This document shows positions 1-3,465 of a stretch of DNA of 5,684 nt, in pieces (the stretch's first letter is position 1; each line of letters opens with the position of its first letter). Under the pieces are notes generated by a model, which saw only the letters and a list, made by a program, of their open reading frames with translations, was not told the DNA's origin and did no database searches. The DNA lies in NCBI GenBank assembly GCA_023391955.1, contig JAEWAA010000465.1, forward strand, positions 1 through 5,684, in the 5' to 3' direction. Source of the DNA: Bacillota bacterium (GTDB taxonomy: Bacteria; Bacillota; Bacilli; Paenibacillales; NBRC-103111). Made by a program: the position numbers and the translations under genes.

Positions 1-59
1 GCAGAAAGAAGCGGCACAGACGGGTCTGGCCATGGTAAAACCGGCATTTTTCCACAAAG

Positions 60-85
60 AAAAAAAGCGCCGCTATTTTAACGGC
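60..85 (-). terminator. Probable intrinsic terminator of comN
   Basis: Read on the minus strand, GCCG (82-85) pairs with CGGC (69-72). One G-T wobble extends the stem to 5 bp around a 7-nt A/T-rich loop, and GC plus a run of seven T (60-66) follows directly, with more T-rich sequence after it. The stem overlaps the comN stop codon (73-75). The stem is short but the U-tract is strong and the position is right. Confidence 0.45.
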
Positions 86-330
86 CCCCTGTATACACTC
101 AGCGTCATCCAGTTCATGAATTGGGTGGACTTAAGCGATAAGATGTCGTTTACCACTTTATGCAAGGCAGGATTGCCGTTCTTCTTGTACTTCTCGCTGA
201 TACAATCCCAAATATCCTCCCCCGTAACATGCTCATAGCCAATTTGCCGGAATTCCTTCGCCTTGCTGATGCACAGCTCCTCGATCATCGCGTTCAGCTT
301 CGCTTCATCCGGAGCGAGTACCTGCTCCAC
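73..330 (-). CDS. comN: ComN/YrzD-type post-transcriptional regulator
   Basis: A small cytoplasmic protein of 85 aa, matching the family annotated as post-transcriptional regulator (ComN, formerly YrzD, about 98 aa in B. subtilis). The family-typical core is visible: IEELCISKAKEFR, then GYEHVTGEDIWDCISEKY, then NDILSLKSTQFMNWMTLS near the C-terminus. In B. subtilis ComN is reported to act post-transcriptionally on comE competence mRNA; that this homologue does the same is inference. The frame opens at a TTG (349-351) just after a TAG stop (355-357), but no ribosome site precedes it. I chose the GTG at 328-330 because GAAGGA (337-342) lies 6 nt upstream. With the TTG start the protein would be 92 aa. 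It diverges from spoVB, the same neighbour as in Bacillus. Confidence 0.88.
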   Translation of the reverse strand: MEQVLAPDEAKLNAMIEELCISKAKEFRQIGYEHVTGEDIWDCISEKYKKNGNPALHKVVNDILSLKSTQFMNWMTLSVYRGPLK

Positions 331-336
331 TTCCCG

Positions 337-342
337 TCCTTC
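337..342 (-). promoter_or_regulatory. Ribosome binding site deciding the comN GTG start
   Basis: On the minus strand GAAGGA is followed by the 6-nt spacer CGGGAA and then GTG (330-328). The upstream TTG in the same frame has no purine-rich site before it, so this site favours the GTG start. Confidence 0.55.
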
Positions 343-351
343 ATCCCCCAA

Positions 352-517
352 CGGCTAAGCACCTGCCCTTCGCGGATTCAAGTAAATTGGCTCTAAGTTA
401 CTTCAAGAAGTATTTCGCCGCAGGTTCCCGTTTTCCTGCCTGTCCACCGGATTTTCATAAATTTAGCATCAGTCCCGGGACGGGCTGCATATCCATGTAA
501 AGATAATGCTGTACGAG
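352..517. other. comN-spoVB divergent intergenic region
   Basis: The stretch upstream of both comN and spoVB must hold the promoters of both. I see no convincing sigma-A promoter for comN. For spoVB, which is transcribed by sigma-E in B. subtilis, CATAAATT at 456-463 is close to the sigma-E -10 consensus CATACANT, but nothing resembling the -35 element lies at the right distance, so I do not call a promoter. Symmetric elements are present: TACTTC-AA-GAAGTA at 399-412, an imperfect repeat TTCAAGTAA (377-385) with TTACTTCAA (398-406), GCAGG/CCTGC (420-424 with 435-439), and the 10-bp palindrome GTCCCGGGAC (472-481). No ORF in this stretch looks real. Confidence 0.5.
399..412. repeat. 14-bp inverted repeat in the comN-spoVB promoter region
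   Basis: TACTTC (399-404) and GAAGTA (407-412) are exact reverse complements separated by AA. A two-base centre is too tight for an RNA hairpin and suits a dimeric protein's operator. The site lies 69 bp upstream of the comN GTG and 117 bp upstream of the spoVB ATG. It could also be chance. Confidence 0.35.
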
Positions 518-525
518 AAGAGGGA
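518..525 (+). promoter_or_regulatory. Ribosome binding site deciding the spoVB start
   Basis: AAGAGGGA ends 4 nt before the ATG at 530. The in-frame ATG at 506 is preceded only by a weak purine stretch (TAAAGATA), so the downstream ATG is preferred. Confidence 0.5.
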
Positions 526-529
526 TCGC

Positions 530-2122
530 ATGTCGAAAAAGCGGACAACCATTAAACGGATCACGAAACAATCTTTCATAGGCGGGACCCTGATTCTGGT
601 AGCGGCCGGCATTCTGAACCGGCTCCTTGGTTTTGTGCCGCGGATTCTTCTGCCCCGGATTATCGGCGCGGAGGGGGTGGGCCTGTACCAGCTGGGTTAT
701 CCCTTCATGCTGATGATGATGACGGTAATTACGGGCGGAATTCCTCTGGCGGTAGCCAAGCTGGTGGCGGAGGCGGAATCCGCAGGCAATGAGGGAAAGG
801 TCCGCAAGGTGATGAAGGTGTCCCTGGTGCTGTCCATCAGCCTGGGCATTTTGTTTACGGGGATCTGCTATCTGGGAGCGGATTGGATCACGTCCCACCT
901 GCTGACCGACAAAAGAGTGTTCACCACCTTCCAGGTGATGAGCCCCATTATTCTGATCGTATCCGTTTCCGCCGTGTATAGAGGCTACTTCCAGGGAAGG
1001 CGGAATATGATTCCCACCGCCCTCTCCCAAACCTTCGAAACTCTGGTGCGGATCGCGGGTATGCTGCTGCTTTCCTGGCTGATGCTGCCCTACGGACTGG
1101 AATATGCCGCTGCCGGAGCTATGCTGGGGGTGCTGGCGGGTGAGCTGGGCGGGATGCTAGTGATGCTGCTCATGTATGCCTGGACCCGGAAGGACTATCT
1201 TCTATATGATAAAGCCGTCATCGGCAAAAATCCGCAGCACATGGGCGGAATCGCTGCTCTTAAGCAAATGGTCAGGATCGCAGTGCCCGTCACCGCCAGC
1301 AAGCTTGTGGGCTCCGCCTCTTATTTGTTCGAATCCATCCTTACTGCCCAATCCCTGGCCAGAGCGGGAATCGCCACTGCCGTTGCCACCGCTCAATACG
1401 GGGCGCTGCAGGGGATGGTTATCCCGATCCTGCTGCTGCCCAGCGCATTAACCTTCTCCTTATCCGTCTCGCTGGTTCCTTCCTTGTCGGAGGCTGCGGC
1501 CAGAGGGGATATGCGGACGATTCACATGCGGCTGCACCAATCCTTGCGGCTGGCACTGGTGACCGGGGCTCCCTTTGCCGTGATGATGTATATTCTGGCG
1601 GATCCGCTCTGCCAATTTCTCTACGGCCAAACTGAAATCGGCATCATGCTCAAAATGATGGCCCCCATCGCGTTGTTCATTTACTTCCAGGCACCCCTGC
1701 AGGCGGCCCTCCAGGCTTTGGACAGACCGGGTACGGCGCTGGTCAACACAACTGTAGGGACAACAGCCAAGCTGGCGCTCATTCTCCTCCTGGCCTCCAA
1801 CCCCCGCATGGGCATTCTGGGCGCGGTGATGGCCATTAACCTGAATACCGTGCTTGTCACCTTGATGCATTACCGCAGTGTATCCAAGATGCTCCGCTTT
1901 TCCATGAAGTCCGCGGAATTCCTGCGGACAGGCGCGGCCATGGCGCTGATGGGGCTTACCTGCTGGGCGGTTTACGGAATGGATTTTATCTCCTCCGGCC
2001 TGCTCCGTTTTTTCCTGGCGGCGGCCGCCGGGTTCGCCATCTATCTTGCTGCTGCGGTGTTGCTGAAGCTGGTGGACAAAAGCGACTTCGGCCGGCTTCC
2101 CTTTTTCAAGAATAAGCAATAG
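530..2122 (+). CDS. spoVB: Stage V sporulation protein B, MOP-superfamily flippase-like
   Basis: A polytopic membrane protein of 530 aa (518 in B. subtilis) from the polysaccharide transporter branch of the MOP/MVF superfamily, related to the lipid II flippase MurJ. SpoVB is needed for cortex peptidoglycan synthesis during sporulation and is thought to move a lipid-linked precursor across the outer forespore membrane; the exact substrate is not shown by sequence. Visible hallmarks are TKQSFIGGTLILVAAG at the N-terminus, PRIIGAEGVGLYQLGYP (about residues 42-58), GGIPLAVAKLVAEAES (about 69-84) and YRGYFQGRRNMIPTA (about 150-164). About 14 hydrophobic segments span the length, in line with the family. 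An in-frame ATG at 506 would add 8 residues, but the better ribosome site is before 530. It diverges from comN and converges on the DUF421 gene with 4 bases between stop codons. In B. subtilis spoVB is under sigma-E; here only a partial -10 is seen. Confidence 0.95.
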   Translation: MSKKRTTIKRITKQSFIGGTLILVAAGILNRLLGFVPRILLPRIIGAEGVGLYQLGYPFMLMMMTVITGGIPLAVAKLVAEAESAGNEGKVRKVMKVSLVLSISLGILFTGICYLGADWITSHLLTDKRVFTTFQVMSPIILIVSVSAVYRGYFQGRRNMIPTALSQTFETLVRIAGMLLLSWLMLPYGLEYAAAGAMLGVLAGELGGMLVMLLMYAWTRKDYLLYDKAVIGKNPQHMGGIAALKQMVRIAVPVTASKLVGSASYLFESILTAQSLARAGIATAVATAQYGALQGMVIPILLLPSALTFSLSVSLVPSLSEAAARGDMRTIHMRLHQSLRLALVTGAPFAVMMYILADPLCQFLYGQTEIGIMLKMMAPIALFIYFQAPLQAALQALDRPGTALVNTTVGTTAKLALILLLASNPRMGILGAVMAINLNTVLVTLMHYRSVSKMLRFSMKSAEFLRTGAAMALMGLTCWAVYGMDFISSGLLRFFLAAAAGFAIYLAAAVLLKLVDKSDFGRLPFFKNKQ

Positions 2123-2126
2123 GCTC

Positions 2127-2810
2127 TTACCGTTTCTTATCCAGAAACATAACCCCTCTGTGATCCACCGAGCAGAAAAAAACCTCCTTAAAGTCCTTCA
2201 CGCCCCGCTCCTGGATCTTGCTTTTCAGCCAAAACCGGGTTTTGCCCAGCTTGGACAAATTCTGGTCCTGGACCTTGCCGTCCATAATCAGAGGCAGGGG
2301 CAGCCCCTCGTAACGGATCGTATCGAAGGGATCGGCGGGAACCTCAGCCTGCCGCTTCTCCTCGGGTTTTTCCACCACGGTGAGCTTGCCGGAGGTTTCC
2401 AGAATGGCGAACTCCACATCGGCCACATTCATGACCCGGTTCTGCCGGAGCTGGACCATCAGGTCGTCCAGATTGTAGCGCTGCCGCTTCATTTCGGTCC
2501 GGTCCAGATTGCCGTTTTTAATGAGATAGCTGGGGGTGCCTTCAATATATTCCCGTGCTTTTTGGCTGTGCAAAGAAAGCTTGGCCGTACCGATCTGGAT
2601 TAGAACCAGGGTGGCGATGGGAACCAGGCCATGAAGGATGGGCTTGCGCAAATCATCAATGATAAAAACCGCGATTTCCGCGATGATGATGAAAATAACC
2701 AGGTCAAACACGGACAACTTGCCGATTTCCCGCTTGCCCATCAAACGCATGGTGAGAAAAACCACAACATAGACCAGCACCGTCCGAAAAAAAAGCGGCA
2801 TTATCTCCAT
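2127..2810 (-). CDS. yrbG: DUF421 (YetF/YrbG-type) membrane protein
   Basis: A 227-aa protein of the DUF421 family, close in length to B. subtilis YrbG (about 218 aa). Three hydrophobic segments lie at about residues 5-23, 36-53 and 58-76. The first two flank the family motif RLMGKREIGKLSVFDLVIFI. A soluble C-terminal part follows, with the family pattern of a short beta strand (SYLIKNGNLD), NLDDLMVQLRQNRV and DVEFAILETSGKLTVV. The biochemical role is unknown. YetF-type paralogues include proteins of the spore inner membrane that affect heat and germination properties, so a spore membrane role is plausible but inferred. The ATG at 2808-2810 has AGGAGGGG (2817-2824) 6 nt upstream; a second ATG three codons in is too far from that site. 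It diverges from the yrzE-like gene, and a forespore-type promoter candidate lies just upstream. The symbol follows synteny with spoVB and yrzE. Confidence 0.9.
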   Translation of the reverse strand: MEIMPLFFRTVLVYVVVFLTMRLMGKREIGKLSVFDLVIFIIIAEIAVFIIDDLRKPILHGLVPIATLVLIQIGTAKLSLHSQKAREYIEGTPSYLIKNGNLDRTEMKRQRYNLDDLMVQLRQNRVMNVADVEFAILETSGKLTVVEKPEEKRQAEVPADPFDTIRYEGLPLPLIMDGKVQDQNLSKLGKTRFWLKSKIQERGVKDFKEVFFCSVDHRGVMFLDKKR

Positions 2811-2816
2811 GGTCTG

Positions 2817-2824
2817 CCCCTCCT
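2817..2824 (-). promoter_or_regulatory. Ribosome binding site of the DUF421 gene
   Basis: On the minus strand AGGAGGGG contains a full AGGAGG core, 6 nt before the ATG at 2810. It fixes the start at that ATG rather than the ATG nine bases further in. Confidence 0.8.
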
Positions 2825-2825
2825 G

Positions 2826-2845
2826 CCAAGTTTCGTGTCACTTGG
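2826..2845. repeat. Inverted repeat between the -10 candidate and ribosome site of the DUF421 gene
   Basis: CCAAGT (2826-2831) and ACTTGG (2840-2845) are exact reverse complements around an 8-nt centre. The right arm abuts the candidate -10 element, so much of the repeat would cover the start of transcription. An operator at DNA level fits better than an RNA hairpin. It may be chance. Confidence 0.35.
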
Positions 2846-2876
2846 TAGTTTGGCGCATCGCAAAATCACTCATTCA
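2846..2876 (-). promoter_or_regulatory. Candidate forespore (sigma-G/sigma-F type) promoter of the DUF421 gene
   Basis: On the minus strand TGAATG (2871-2876) is followed by an 18-nt spacer and CAAACTA (2846-2852). The sigma-G consensus is roughly gHATR, 17-18 nt, CATnHTA: here the -35 GAATG fits fully and the -10 has one mismatch. Taken as CGCCAAACTA, the same -10 also fits the sigma-F pattern GGNNANAMTR with one mismatch. Transcription would begin around 2838-2840, about 15 nt before the Shine-Dalgarno site. Matches of this length can arise by chance, but position, spacing and gene family agree. Confidence 0.42.
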
Positions 2877-3003
2877 CTCTCCGGTGCCCTCAATTATTCC
2901 CAACCGCAAGGACAAACCGGGCAGTCTTGTACTATTTGGCCTGCTTGTTCATAGAATGGAACAAAGAGATGTTCACAAGCTGATGCAATCCATACGAAAG
3001 CCC
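2877..3003. other. Upstream part of the DUF421/yrzE divergent intergenic region
   Basis: This stretch should hold the promoter of the yrzE-like gene. The best plus-strand candidate is TTGTAC (2927-2932) and TAGAAT (2952-2957) with a 19-nt spacer. The -10 is good, but the -35 matches only TTG and the spacer is long, so it is weak. No terminator, riboswitch-like fold or believable small ORF is seen. Confidence 0.3.
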
Positions 3004-3011
3004 TAAGGAGG
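3004..3011 (+). promoter_or_regulatory. Perfect 8-base ribosome binding site of the yrzE-like gene
   Basis: TAAGGAGG is fully complementary to the 3' end of Firmicute 16S rRNA and lies 8 nt before the ATG at 3020. It is the strongest translation signal in the window. Confidence 0.9.
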
Positions 3012-3019
3012 AATGAAAT

Positions 3020-3406
3020 ATGAATTTCAAGCAAGTGGGACAAGTGGGGTCAGGGTCACCTATGCTGCGGGGTTTGATGTTTGCTTTTGCAGTGATGGCT
3101 CTTGGCGCTTTGGCCGCATCCGTGGCGGTGACAGCCGGTGATCAGGGTGAGGAAGTCCTGCCGGTTTATGCGTGGATCATCCACGGCCTCTCCGTATTGG
3201 CCGGCAGCTTTGCCAGCGGGCGCCGCTCCGGGGTGAAGGGCTGGTACCATGGCGGGCTGTTGGGTCTGTTGTACAGCATCATTGTGCTAATTATCGGGTT
3301 TTTGAGCTTCGACAAGGGGATGGACTGGAGTGTAGCCCTGTTTGCGGCAGCGGCCTTTATGGTAGGGGCCGTAGGCGGAATTTTCGGGGTCAACACCAAA
3401 AAGTAG
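3020..3406 (+). CDS. yrzE: TIGR04086 / DUF3792 family small membrane protein
   Basis: A 128-aa protein that is almost wholly membrane-embedded. Four hydrophobic helices lie at about residues 16-40, 48-67, 76-96 and 103-124, with a short polar N-terminus and a Lys-rich C-terminal end (NTKK). The characteristic stretch is HGLSVLAGSFASGRR followed by GVKGWYHGGLLGLLY, typical of the TIGR04086 family represented by YrzE in B. subtilis. No enzymatic motif is present and the function of the family is unknown. It sits next to the DUF421 gene as yrzE sits next to yrbG in Bacillus, which supports the symbol. A perfect Shine-Dalgarno site suggests strong translation. Its 3' end faces the kinase gene across a shared hairpin terminator. 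Codons 5-10 are encoded by a small 9-bp tandem repeat giving QVGQVG. Confidence 0.88.
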   Translation: MNFKQVGQVGSGSPMLRGLMFAFAVMALGALAASVAVTAGDQGEEVLPVYAWIIHGLSVLAGSFASGRRSGVKGWYHGGLLGLLYSIIVLIIGFLSFDKGMDWSVALFAAAAFMVGAVGGIFGVNTKK

Positions 3407-3423
3407 CGGCGCAATGGTACAAA

Positions 3424-3459
3424 AGAGGGATGGCGGACTGTTGGGTCCGCCATCCCTCT
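3424..3459. terminator. Bidirectional intrinsic terminator between yrzE-like and kinase genes
   Basis: AGAGGGATGGCGGAC (3424-3438) and GTCCGCCATCCCTCT (3445-3459) form a perfect 15-bp stem around the 6-nt loop TGTTGG. On the minus strand the last stem base joins a run TTTT and then GTACC, a good terminator for the kinase gene, whose stop codon is at 3466-3468. On the plus strand the stem is followed by GTTTGTCT, a weaker U-tract, 17 nt after the yrzE-like stop. It serves both convergent genes. Confidence 0.88.
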
Positions 3460-3465
3460 GTTTGT

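Noticed and set aside
17..28. CAGAC-GG-GTCTG palindrome near the left edge
   Set aside because: It is short, has no T-run beside it and lies too close to the window edge to place in any context.
32..238. Plus-strand open frame continuing from the window's left edge into comN
   Set aside because: It overlaps comN antisense for 166 bp, reads the complement of conserved comN codons and has no ribosome site.
455..1030. Minus-strand open frame of 191 codons overlapping the spoVB promoter region and 5' half
   Set aside because: It lies antisense to the clearly recognisable spoVB frame. Its translation is rich in His, Gln and Arg with no domain, as expected of a shadow of a hydrophobic GC-rich gene.
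2065..2107. Hairpin GAAGCTGG (2065-2072) with CCGGCTTC (2092-2099) followed by CC and T5 near the spoVB 3' end
   Set aside because: It resembles a terminator but lies before the spoVB stop codon and has a 19-nt loop; termination here would leave a message without a stop codon.
1460..2119. Minus-strand open frame of 219 codons inside spoVB
   Set aside because: It is a shadow of the spoVB 3' half with the same His/Gln/Arg-rich composition and no recognisable motif or start signal.
2132..2148. Inverted repeat GTTTCT-5 nt-AGAAAC at the end of the DUF421 gene
   Set aside because: The stem is short and A/T-rich, no U-tract follows on either strand and it lies in coding sequence, so it is not a credible terminator.
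2160..2603. Plus-strand open frame of 147 codons inside the DUF421 gene
   Set aside because: It is antisense to a gene with clear family motifs. Its composition is that of a complement shadow, and it has no ribosome site.
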